64,000 nt of DNA from JABFRG01 sp046351415 (lineage in GTDB: Bacteria > Myxococcota_A > Polyangia > Polyangiales > Polyangiaceae), in contig JAXLYO010000004.1 of assembly GCA_046351415.1 (NCBI GenBank), positions 310,001 through 374,000 of the forward strand, in the 5' to 3' direction. The notes under the pieces are model-generated. The model had not been told where the DNA came from. It worked only from the letters and a program-made list of their open reading frames with translations, and ran no database searches. Of the stretch, positions 36,451-44,024 are shown one piece after another. Position numbers and translations under genes: made by a program. Position 1 is the stretch's first letter; every line of letters starts with the position of its first letter.

Positions 36451-37098
36451 TTAGTCGCCGTAAACGCGAACGGCGATGTCGCCCTTGCCACTTCCCGAGG
36501 CCACGAGAAGCGTGGCCGTGTCGTCGGACGAGAAGCAGAGCGCGCCGTCCGTCGGCGCGACGTCGGTATGGGTATCGATGATGGTCGCGCCATCGGCGTC
36601 GCGAAGCGAAAGGGCAATGCTGCGCAGCGCGGGGCTACTTGCAGAGTACATGCGATAGCAATGCCCCTTCTGAAAGCGTACGGAGAACGTCTTTGCAGGA
36701 CCCCCGTCGTCCACGGTCGCACGGAGTACTTCGCTTGCGGGCTTGAACTTCGTCGCGGTCGCACATGCCGTGGCGAGCCGTTCGAGGTCGCGTGCGAGGT
36801 CTTTGCCTTCACCTGCGACCGTCCGCTGACATATGTCGAACGCGGCGTCACGCTTCATCGTCACCTTGCGCGAACCGACGACGCCCGGCGCCGGCACTTC
36901 GGCCGTAGCGGGCAGAGGACCGAGGGATGCAAGCGCGGCCACCATGGGCGCCGACGCCGAACTCGTTCCGGCCGTGGGCACGTGGACGGCGCCTTCCGCG
37001 CCTTTTCCTCCGCCGCAGGCGACGCAGGCGACGAGCGCGACGAAGCTCGCGGGAACGAGGGTGAGGAAACAGGAAGAAGAACGCACGAAGCGCAGCAT
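36451..37098 (-). CDS. Putative lipoprotein
   Basis: The ATG at 37098 lies eight bases after the TPR gene stop and leads into a signal peptide (FLTLVPASFVALVACVAC) with a lipobox Cys near residue 25, then a Gly/Ala/Thr linker. The 215-residue product has a beta-sandwich-like mature part with two Cys (DICQRT and HCYRMYS). A later segment ALCFSSDDTATLLVASGSG leads to the end VRVYGD. The layout recalls small secreted sensor or pre-peptidase-like domains, but I do not assign a family. Larger open frames starting farther upstream overlap the TPR gene and are rejected. Confidence 0.6.
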   Translation of the reverse strand: MLRFVRSSSCFLTLVPASFVALVACVACGGGKGAEGAVHVPTAGTSSASAPMVAALASLGPLPATAEVPAPGVVGSRKVTMKRDAAFDICQRTVAGEGKDLARDLERLATACATATKFKPASEVLRATVDDGGPAKTFSVRFQKGHCYRMYSASSPALRSIALSLRDADGATIIDTHTDVAPTDGALCFSSDDTATLLVASGSGKGDIAVRVYGD

Positions 37099-37106
37099 AC
37101 CTGGTT

Positions 37107-38366
37107 TCAGTCGCGGGCGCTGGCGTCCTTGATCGATTTGCCCTCGATGAGCTGCACAGCTGCGTGGCAACCGATGCCGTCCAGCGTGAGCCCTTCTGGG
37201 CCGAGCGTCGCTTGGATCGAAGGCGTCTTTTCTCGCTCGACGAATCGACCCGGCTTCGGGCGCTCGACTCCCAGAACCCGGCCCTTCGCCAAATCGATGA
37301 CCACGTCTACTTCGACGAGGGCGCCTTCGATGCTGGCGTGAGCCTTGTTCTCCGCGGGGCCGGTGACCTCCTCCTTCGCCTGGGCCCAGTAACCGTGCAC
37401 GTGGATGCGTGGCCCCGCCATCGAGATGGCGAAGTCCTCGTCGCCGGTTCCATTCCATGCCGTGAAGAGGCGTGCGAGTTTGAAGGCCCACACCCGACCC
37501 TTGGCGCGGAACACCACATACGATGCGGCTTCGCTCGCGTCGTAGAGGCGAATCACAGTGGGAAGCGTCGGCGGCGTCGGGTTCCCCCGAGCGACGGTCC
37601 ACACTGCCGCCTCGCTCGGCGGGCCACCATCGGGCAGTGCAGCGTGGTTGTGATCGAAACCCGGAAGGGTAGGAAGCAGCGTCATGACGTCTGGCGCGCT
37701 CCGCAGGAGCTCGTCTGCCCCCGCGTCGCTGGTCCAGTTGAGGTCGCGGCGTTCGACGGTGGGAACACAAAAGACGTCCTGCGCGCCGAGCTTCTCTTTC
37801 GCAGCGTCGTTGGGGGACAAGAATTGCGATGTCGCAAACGCGACTTTCGCTTCCTCGCCGAGCAGCCCCTGATCGAGGAGCCCTCGCCGGTACCAAATCT
37901 CGGAGAGCGCTTTCGTGTCGGTCGTCTTCGTGAGCGCGGTCGCAAGGTCGAGGTTCGCCGCACGAAATTCACCGGCAAGAAACTCCGCGTACCCACGATT
38001 CGAAAGTGCGGTGGCATCGTCGGGGTGTTCTTTGAGGGCGAGCGAGAACGCCTCGACCGCCTCCGAATACTTCTTCTTTCCGACGAGGTCGTTTCCGCGC
38101 GCGATGTGTCGATCGTAGGGTGAGGCGTCGGCGAGGTCCACGTCGCCGAGCAGACTCGCGTCAGAGGCCTCGGTTGCGTCTGGGGCGTGCGCGTCTGCGG
38201 GAGCGGCATCGAGCGTCGCAAGCGCGGGAGTCGCGTCGTGCGCGGCCGCTTGCGGTGTCTTCGGCGGAGCAGGGTTCTTTGCCGAAAAGAAGTACGCGCC
38301 GGCGATGACGCCGACGGCGGCGAATGCAATCACGACTTTTTGGATGGCGGCGGACCTGCGGCTCAT
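37107..38366 (-). CDS. Membrane-anchored TPR protein
   Basis: A 419-residue protein with an N-terminal signal anchor (VVIAFAAVGVIAGAYFFSA) and an Ala/Asp/Pro linker. TPR units follow (IARGNDLVGKKKYSEAVEAF and ATALSNRGYAEFLAGEFRAA). The C-terminal 200 residues are beta-rich with an unidentified domain (RIHVHGYWAQAKEEV). It would act outside the cytoplasm, tethered to the inner membrane. It lies between the ion-channel gene (138-base gap) and a lipoprotein gene (eight bases), and I saw no motif linking it to the channel. Confidence 0.6.
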   Translation of the reverse strand: MSRRSAAIQKVVIAFAAVGVIAGAYFFSAKNPAPPKTPQAAAHDATPALATLDAAPADAHAPDATEASDASLLGDVDLADASPYDRHIARGNDLVGKKKYSEAVEAFSLALKEHPDDATALSNRGYAEFLAGEFRAANLDLATALTKTTDTKALSEIWYRRGLLDQGLLGEEAKVAFATSQFLSPNDAAKEKLGAQDVFCVPTVERRDLNWTSDAGADELLRSAPDVMTLLPTLPGFDHNHAALPDGGPPSEAAVWTVARGNPTPPTLPTVIRLYDASEAASYVVFRAKGRVWAFKLARLFTAWNGTGDEDFAISMAGPRIHVHGYWAQAKEEVTGPAENKAHASIEGALVEVDVVIDLAKGRVLGVERPKPGRFVEREKTPSIQATLGPEGLTLDGIGCHAAVQLIEGKSIKDASARD

Positions 38367-38504
38367 GCGCCGACCTAACCTAGCGCGTCACCGTTCGCGC
38401 AGCCACGCACTTTCGTGTACCAAGCGGTCGACGACGTCGCGCGTGGAGACGTGACCGAAAGGAAGCGCGGGCTGGCTTTGCTCCGCGCAGAGAATGCGTG
38501 ATGC

Positions 38505-39890
38505 TCAGCACGCTGCTGCGAGCAAGAACGCCGCACTCAGCGTGAGCGAAACCGCGGGCAGAGCCCACGTGAGGTAGCGGAAGATCTCTTCGTGCACGTG
38601 CCGTCCGAACCAGCGCCGTGGCAAATTGTACTGGAAGAGCAGGACGACGATCCCGAGGGACGTGGCGAGAGAGGCGTAGTTCAGTCCGAACAACCGAATG
38701 ACCGTGTTGTCGCCGCTCGCCAGGATTGGATACGACGTGTAGATCGCGAAACTGAGGGCGATGACCGAAAAGAGTCCGCCGATTCCCATGTTGGCGAGCT
38801 CGAAGGCCTCGATCTCGAATCCGTCCTCGGTTGCGCGGTTCATCCAGATGGCGAGCAGCGGAATGAGGAGGGACGCGACGAGGGGGATGAAGATCGGTGC
38901 GATTCCAGTCGAAGGGACGCGGTCGACCGAGAGCGATGCGGTGACGCCGCTGTAGCGATCGCCGTTCCATCCTGCGATGGTTTGTCGCTTCAGATCGACG
39001 AGGCCGGGGACCCACCCTTCGATGGTTCCGCTCGTCGCGAATCGACTGAATTCGACGTCTTCTTTCTCGAACTTCAAGACGACGTCATCCGTGGTTTGCT
39101 CACGGAGGAGGAGCTCGACGGTGAGGTGCTGTCGATCGAACGGGAAGTCATCGGCGACGATCTTCACCTTGTAGCGAGCCGTCGTGCGGGTGATGAGTTC
39201 GACCCGGCCGTCAGGGAAAATTCGGAGACGACGTCCGACGTACCCAATGGGGGCGTCCGGGCGATTCGTCGTTTCGATCTCCGGAACCCACATGGACTCG
39301 AGCTGCGCTTCGGCCTGCTTTCCGCGCCACTCCTTGAATCCGCGATAGGCCTCCGCGACGGGAAACTGGAGGCGTGAGTCGTACCACTTGAGCCGGAGGT
39401 CGATCGTCCCCTCGAACTCGCCTTTCGAGTCTTCGAACGCGCGAACGTCGAGAAAGTAGACTCCAACGTTGACGAGCACGGGCAGGCCCTTGCCCATGGG
39501 GATGGTGGGCGCGTCGTCTTTGCCCTTCGCATCTTTGTCTTTGTCCTTGGCGTGGTCCTTCCCTTTGGCTTCGGGCTCGGCGTCGGCGTCGCTTGTCGGC
39601 TCCGCGGCCTTGTCGCTCGCGTCCTTCGCGGGCGCAGCAGTGGCCGCACCTTTGGGCGGAGCGCCCTTCGCCGGCTTTCCCGCAGTAGGTGGCGTGGCGC
39701 TCTTGCCGGGCGCCGTCGCGTGCGGCGAGGGGCCCGGTTCGGGGGAAGGCTTCGCCGTAGACGAGCCCGTCGGGCCTGCGCTTGCCGTCCCACGACCTCG
39801 AAGCGGGAACACGACGAGCGCGAAGCAGAAGATGGCTCCGCAGATCAGCAAAAAGAGCGCGCGCGCCTTGGATGCGCGTCGTCGCTTCAC
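38505..39890 (-). CDS. Prokaryotic pentameric ligand-gated ion channel (Cys-loop receptor family)
   Basis: The 461-residue protein has the pLGIC architecture. After a hydrophobic signal or anchor (about 12-30) comes a 100-residue Pro/Ala/Lys/Asp linker. A ligand-binding beta-sandwich follows (about 134-325) with family hallmarks: NVGVYFLDVRAFED, WVPEIETTN (201-209, the WxPD-type motif) and the Pro-loop DDFPFDRQHL (248-256), without loop cysteines as in other prokaryotic members. Four hydrophobic segments follow: about 328-350, 369-390, 395-423 and 437-460. Prokaryotic relatives such as GLIC and ELIC form homopentameric cation channels. The GTG start overlaps the stop of the Cache-sensor gene as GTGA, so the two are coupled. 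Ion selectivity and ligand are unknown. Confidence 0.88.
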   Translation of the reverse strand: MKRRRASKARALFLLICGAIFCFALVVFPLRGRGTASAGPTGSSTAKPSPEPGPSPHATAPGKSATPPTAGKPAKGAPPKGAATAAPAKDASDKAAEPTSDADAEPEAKGKDHAKDKDKDAKGKDDAPTIPMGKGLPVLVNVGVYFLDVRAFEDSKGEFEGTIDLRLKWYDSRLQFPVAEAYRGFKEWRGKQAEAQLESMWVPEIETTNRPDAPIGYVGRRLRIFPDGRVELITRTTARYKVKIVADDFPFDRQHLTVELLLREQTTDDVVLKFEKEDVEFSRFATSGTIEGWVPGLVDLKRQTIAGWNGDRYSGVTASLSVDRVPSTGIAPIFIPLVASLLIPLLAIWMNRATEDGFEIEAFELANMGIGGLFSVIALSFAIYTSYPILASGDNTVIRLFGLNYASLATSLGIVVLLFQYNLPRRWFGRHVHEEIFRYLTWALPAVSLTLSAAFLLAAAC

Positions 39891-40999
39891 GAGCTACGCT
39901 CCTTGCGGAGACGCTCGTAGGCGAGGGCGAGTGAACGGAGCTCGTCGACGTAGTCGCTCGGGTCGACCGCCTGCGACGTGTCGCCTGCCATCAGGGCCTC
40001 GAAACGCTGGCTCAGCGTACCCACGGGGCGCAAGAGAAGGCCTCGAATGACGATCAAGATGACGCCCACGAGCCCAAGGGCTCCGAGGACCGTGGTCAGA
40101 CCGAGCCAGACGCGACTGCGATTTGCATCGCGTTTGTCGGTGGCAAAGTCGGTCGCGATGGCAATCACGCCGATTTGCTTGTTGGCGTAGTTGTAGAGGG
40201 GAACGAGCTGTACGCCCCACGGCGCGCCGGCGAACGAACGCTCGTAGTGCTTCGGCTCCGTGATGTCGATGTCCTTGTCGCCGACGATTCCCGCGAGCAA
40301 GTCGGGGTGCGTCGCGTGAAAGCGAATGTACTTGCCGACGCGGTTCTTCGAGCTGAGCACGTCGCCCGTCAAATCGGTCGAGATCGCCCGAAGTTGCTTC
40401 TCCTCCAGGAAAACAGCGGCTTCGAGGCCGTACGCTTCCTTCATCTTGTCGAAGACCGGCGCGAGCTCGAGGCCCATCTCGAAGCTTCCGGCGAATCGCT
40501 TCCCGTCGAAGATTGGAACGATGCCGGAGACGGCCGGCCCCGCCTTGGTGAGTACGATGCCTTTCCGGACGACCTTGTTTTGGTGCACGTCGTTCAGCAT
40601 TTGGCGGTAGCTCGCCTGTTCGTCTCCGAACACCTCGGGCTTGTGCAGTCGCAGAAAGGAGATCCCGCCGGGGTTGTGGAATTGCGCTTGGTCGAGACCG
40701 TACTTTTCCTCCTGCTCGAGGAACATCGGTCGCGTCTCGGCGAGAAGTTTCGCGCGGTCCTGAGATACGAACGCGTTGTGCACGCTCGGAATGGCCTCGA
40801 CGATTTCCGCTCGGGTGAGCGCACGGTCCTCCGCGCTCTTCAGGAGGCTGCGGTTGACGCGTTGCATGAGTTCGTAGTCTTCGTCGTGGGCGCGTTGGAG
40901 AAGACGGTTCGTGAGGAAGCTGCCGACGAGTGCGATCGTGAGCATGCAGACGACCGACGTCGTGACGAGAATCGTGGGCGCGCGAAATGCGAACTTCAT
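39887..40999 (-). CDS. Membrane-bound double-Cache-type sensor without output domain
   Basis: A 370-residue protein with a first span (about 8-30), a periplasmic sensor region (about 35-295) and a second span (297-320). A short HAMP-like stretch runs to residue 365. The sensor contains the pattern FHNPGGISFLRLHKPEVFGD followed by VSGIVPIFDGKRFAGSFEMG, typical of the large Cache domains on chemoreceptors and kinases. Nothing follows the HAMP remnant: no kinase, cyclase or methyl-accepting domain. The next gene, overlapped by GTGA, is the ligand-gated channel. I infer that the sensor passes its signal to the channel, or regulates it, instead of to a cytoplasmic output. Confidence 0.82.
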   Translation of the reverse strand: MKFAFRAPTILVTTSVVCMLTIALVGSFLTNRLLQRAHDEDYELMQRVNRSLLKSAEDRALTRAEIVEAIPSVHNAFVSQDRAKLLAETRPMFLEQEEKYGLDQAQFHNPGGISFLRLHKPEVFGDEQASYRQMLNDVHQNKVVRKGIVLTKAGPAVSGIVPIFDGKRFAGSFEMGLELAPVFDKMKEAYGLEAAVFLEEKQLRAISTDLTGDVLSSKNRVGKYIRFHATHPDLLAGIVGDKDIDITEPKHYERSFAGAPWGVQLVPLYNYANKQIGVIAIATDFATDKRDANRSRVWLGLTTVLGALGLVGVILIVIRGLLLRPVGTLSQRFEALMAGDTSQAVDPSDYVDELRSLALAYERLRKERSS

Positions 41000-41090
41000 G
41001 GCGTGCCACGGTGTCGTGACCCGCGAGAGACGTCAAGGGGCTCCCTTTCTGGCGGCCTGGGAAACGGATTTCTATCGTCTATCGTCGACC

Positions 41091-41636
41091 TCAGCCGTTC
41101 TTCGGCGCTTCCCCCGCTGTTTGCGCCGTAAGTTGGGCGATGCGCGCTTCGGCTTCCTCGAGCGTGGTGGGCGCCGGAATGCCCTCCTGCGAGAGAAAAT
41201 CCTTGGCGTCGAGCGCGGCCTCCTCCAGGGCGATGCGTCGTTCGAGCTCTTTGCGCGCCGTCGAAGTCACGCTTCGGAGGATCGCACGAATGGTCTGGTG
41301 CACGACCAGCGCCGAAGTGAGAAAGAGACTCACGCCGATTGTCGTGGCGACGCGCACCGGCCAGGTGCCGAGGAAGAACGCAACGAGCAGGACCCCACCC
41401 GACAGGAAGGTGAGTGACAGCATGATGTTGCGACCAAGTGTAGGGGACGGGTCGCGGCTCGACCCCGTTCCCCACCGTCTCTCTTTGCGTGTGAGAGCCT
41501 CGCGCTCTGCGCGCATGCCTTGGAGTCGCTTCGTCTCGTGCATTCGGTGCGTTCGTTTCGCGCCTCTTCGCGCGGCCTCCAGTTCGGCCAAGCGCACGAG
41601 CGCGGCGTCCAAGTCAGCGGAGAAAATGTCGCTCAT
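41091..41636 (-). CDS. Coiled-coil membrane protein, two spans
   Basis: The ATG at 41636 gives MSDIFSADLDAALVRLAELE and 181 residues; longer frames exist but place non-coding-like sequence in front. Residues 1-60 are a charged coiled coil, then two closely spaced hydrophobic spans (LSLTFLSGGVLLVAFFLG and VRVATTIGVSLFLTSALVV). A second coiled coil (ARKELERRIALEEAALDAKD) ends the protein. The arrangement places both coils on the same side. It is upstream of and co-directional with the sensor and channel genes, 91 bases away, so it could belong to their unit. Function unknown. Confidence 0.6.
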   Translation of the reverse strand: MSDIFSADLDAALVRLAELEAARRGAKRTHRMHETKRLQGMRAEREALTRKERRWGTGSSRDPSPTLGRNIMLSLTFLSGGVLLVAFFLGTWPVRVATTIGVSLFLTSALVVHQTIRAILRSVTSTARKELERRIALEEAALDAKDFLSQEGIPAPTTLEEAEARIAQLTAQTAGEAPKNG

Positions 41637-41711
41637 CGATCGGACCCACGGCGTCCCCATGGTAGACGATTCTGACGAGATGGAGTCACAGAACGGTGCT
41701 AAACAGACAGC

Positions 41712-42716
41712 GTGAGCGTCATTCGCGAGGTTTCTCCCGACCATCCATCGGCTGAGGTCATCGACGAGGCGGTGCGGCTCCTCGAGGCCGGCTCGCTCGT
41801 CGCGTTTCCCACCGAGACCGTCTACGGCCTCGGCGCCTGTGCGTTCGACGAGAATGCCGTGAAGCAAGTCTTTGCGGCCAAAGGAAGGCCGGGCACGCAT
41901 CCCCTCATCGTTCATGTCCCAGACGTCACGACGGCGAAGACACTCGCAAAGCACTGGCCCGAAGGAGCGACGAAGGTTGCCGAGAGCCTTTGGCCGGGCG
42001 GCATCACACTCGTCCTCGAGCGCTCGCACCTCGTCTCCGACGCGATTACGGGGGGCGGCGATACCGTAGCCATTCGATGCCCCGCGCATCCCGTGGCTCT
42101 TTCGCTCCTTCGTGCCCTCGGCAAACCCATTGCTGCTCCGAGCGCCAATCGACACAAGCACGTTTCCCCTACGACGGCTGCACACGTAGCCAAGTCACTG
42201 GGCGACGCCGTTTCCCTCATTCTCGATGGTGGCCCTTGTGCGGAGGGCATGGAGTCGACGGTGCTCGACCTCACGACGGAGGTGCCCGAGATCCTTCGAC
42301 CTGGCGCGGTGTCTGCGGAAGCCATTCGTCGCGTCCTCGGCGACGTCGCCTACGAGCCCCGGTACGAGCTCACGGGCATCCGCGTGTCTCCTGGACAGGA
42401 CCCCTTGCACTATGCACCAAACGCACCGGTGGAGGTCGTCACCGCCGAGCTTCTCGGTGCTCGTTTCTCGGAGCTCGATCGCGGAAAAGGGCGTGTCGTT
42501 TGCATCGTTCGCGAAGGAACGCCGTTGCCCGACGCTGCGCGTGCACGTTCGATCACGCTTCCAGCAGATGCCCCCGGATTTTCGCGCGCTCTCTACGCCG
42601 CCTTTTACGAAGCGGAGGCGCTCGATCCCGAGTCGATTCTCGTGGAATCTGCGCCGGTTGGCGAGAGCTGGGACGCCGTCCGCGACCGCCTCGTACGCGC
42701 CTCGGCGGAGCGCTGA
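41712..42716 (+). CDS. L-threonylcarbamoyladenylate synthase (Sua5/TsaC)
   Basis: Makes threonylcarbamoyl-AMP from threonine, bicarbonate and ATP for the t6A modification of tRNAs that read ANN codons. The N-terminal YrdC domain shows FPTETVYGLGACAFDENAV and KGRPGTHPLIVHV, AESLWPGGITLVL, and IAAPSANRHKHVSPTTAAHV. The C-terminal part (after about 215) is the extra Sua5 domain, which distinguishes this 334-residue form from the shorter TsaC. The linker GIRVSPGQDPLHYAP matches the usual S-P-G-x-x-x-x-HY motif. GTG start. It leads a rightward run whose other members look catabolic, so its placement there may be incidental. Confidence 0.94.
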   Translation: MSVIREVSPDHPSAEVIDEAVRLLEAGSLVAFPTETVYGLGACAFDENAVKQVFAAKGRPGTHPLIVHVPDVTTAKTLAKHWPEGATKVAESLWPGGITLVLERSHLVSDAITGGGDTVAIRCPAHPVALSLLRALGKPIAAPSANRHKHVSPTTAAHVAKSLGDAVSLILDGGPCAEGMESTVLDLTTEVPEILRPGAVSAEAIRRVLGDVAYEPRYELTGIRVSPGQDPLHYAPNAPVEVVTAELLGARFSELDRGKGRVVCIVREGTPLPDAARARSITLPADAPGFSRALYAAFYEAEALDPESILVESAPVGESWDAVRDRLVRASAER

Positions 42717-42759
42717 CAGACCTTGCCGTGAGCCCGAAGGCATTCTAAACGGAGGTCCC

Positions 42760-43179
42760 ATGAAGAACATCACCCCGCCGCATTTTCCGAAAGCGCGTGG
42801 CTACACCGACGGGGTCCTCTGTGACACCCCCGGCAACACACTCCACATTTCGGGGCAAATCGGCTGGGATGCGGACGCGCGTATCGTCAGCACCGACTTC
42901 GCGACGCAGTTTCTCCAGACGCTCGACAACGTCATCGCGGTGGTGCGGGCAGCGGGTGGGGGCACCGAGCACATCGTGAAGCTTCTTGCGTTCGTGACGG
43001 ACCTCGACGAATACCGAGCGGCGCAGAAGGCCATCGGCGAAGGCTGGCGCGCGCGCCTCGGAAAGCACTACCCCGCGATGAGTCTCGTGAAAGTGGCGGG
43101 CCTCCTCGAACCAGGCGCCAAGGTGGAGATCGAAGGCATCGCGATCCTACCGCCCCATCCCACGTCCATCGCCCCCTGA
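42760..43179 (+). CDS. RidA/YjgF-family protein
   Basis: Members of this family hydrolyse reactive enamine/imine intermediates or have related deaminase roles. The 139-residue product starts after a strong GGAGG site (42751) and contains the usual features: GNTLHISGQIGWDADARIVS, a helix with TLDNVIAVVRAAGGGTEHIV, and a C-terminal AKVEIEGIAIL segment. The canonical arginine that binds the substrate carboxylate in RidA (usually R-x-x-V) does not stand out, so a strict RidA activity is uncertain. It heads the catabolic genes, and in pathways with an aminated ring intermediate it would fit deamination. Confidence 0.85.
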   Translation: MKNITPPHFPKARGYTDGVLCDTPGNTLHISGQIGWDADARIVSTDFATQFLQTLDNVIAVVRAAGGGTEHIVKLLAFVTDLDEYRAAQKAIGEGWRARLGKHYPAMSLVKVAGLLEPGAKVEIEGIAILPPHPTSIAP

Positions 43180-43200
43180 CCCGTAGACGAGGACCCTCCC

Positions 43201-44022
43201 ATGCTTTCTCCGCAGCACTTTCGCGCAGAACTCGGCAAGGAGGGCGTCCTCACGATCACCCTCTCGCGGCCCGACCGCCTGAACTCGCTCACGTTTGCGC
43301 TCTACGAGGAGCTTCGTGACGCGTTCGCCTCGCTCGACCAGGATGCCTCCGTACGCGCCATCGTTCTCACGGGCGAAGGTAGGGCGTTCTGTTCGGGCGG
43401 TGACGTCGACGACATCATCGGCGAGCTCTTCTCCCGCGACATGAAGGGTATCCTCGCATTCACGCGAGTGACGGGAGCTCTGATTCGCAACATGCGTGCG
43501 TGTCGGAAGCCGATCTTGGCGGCAGTCAACGGAACCGCAGTGGGGGCTGGCGCGGTCATCGCCCTCGCTGCCGACTTTCGCATAGCCAGTACCGCGGCGA
43601 AGTTCGGGTTCATCTTCCCGCAAGTGGGCCTTTGTGGCGCGGACATGGGGGCCGCCTACCTGCTTCCTCGTGTCGTCGGCCTCGGTCATGCGTCCGACCT
43701 TCTCTTTACCGGCGACATCATCGGACCCGAACGTGCACTCACCATCGGTCTCGTTCGTAAAGTCGTGGCCCCAGAGGAGTGCCTCGAGGAGACGATGGCC
43801 TTGGCGCGCCGTCTCGCATCGGGGCCAGCGTTCGCGCACGCGATGACGAAGCAAATGCTCGAGAGCGAATACACGATGAGCCTCGATCAAGCCATCGAGA
43901 GTGAGGCACAAGCGCAAGCCATCTGTATGATGCATCCGGATTTCCGGTCGTCGTTCGATGCTTGGCAAAAGAAAGAACCCATTCGGTTCGAAGGCTCCAC
44001 GATTCCCTTCTCACGGAAGTAG
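43201..44022 (+). CDS. Enoyl-CoA hydratase/isomerase (crotonase) family protein
   Basis: A 273-residue crotonase-fold enzyme acting on CoA thioesters. The oxyanion-hole motifs are AFCSGGDVDDI (63-73) and the Gly-rich NGTAVGAGAVIALAADFRIA (110-129). The two catalytic Glu positions of classical hydratases are not Glu here (GAVIAL and FPQVGL). An Asp at residue 148 in GLCGADMGAAYLLPR lies where some family members, such as 4-chlorobenzoyl-CoA dehalogenase, place their catalytic Asp. So the reaction may be hydration, ring opening or isomerisation rather than standard beta-oxidation. It is followed by an acyl-CoA dehydrogenase two bases later. Confidence 0.9.
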   Translation: MLSPQHFRAELGKEGVLTITLSRPDRLNSLTFALYEELRDAFASLDQDASVRAIVLTGEGRAFCSGGDVDDIIGELFSRDMKGILAFTRVTGALIRNMRACRKPILAAVNGTAVGAGAVIALAADFRIASTAAKFGFIFPQVGLCGADMGAAYLLPRVVGLGHASDLLFTGDIIGPERALTIGLVRKVVAPEECLEETMALARRLASGPAFAHAMTKQMLESEYTMSLDQAIESEAQAQAICMMHPDFRSSFDAWQKKEPIRFEGSTIPFSRK

Positions 44023-44024
44023 CG

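Noticed and set aside
36451..37896. 481-codon frame covering the lipoprotein and part of the TPR gene
   Set aside because: Only its last 215 codons, beginning with a signal peptide at 37098, are coding-like; the rest is out of frame within the TPR gene.
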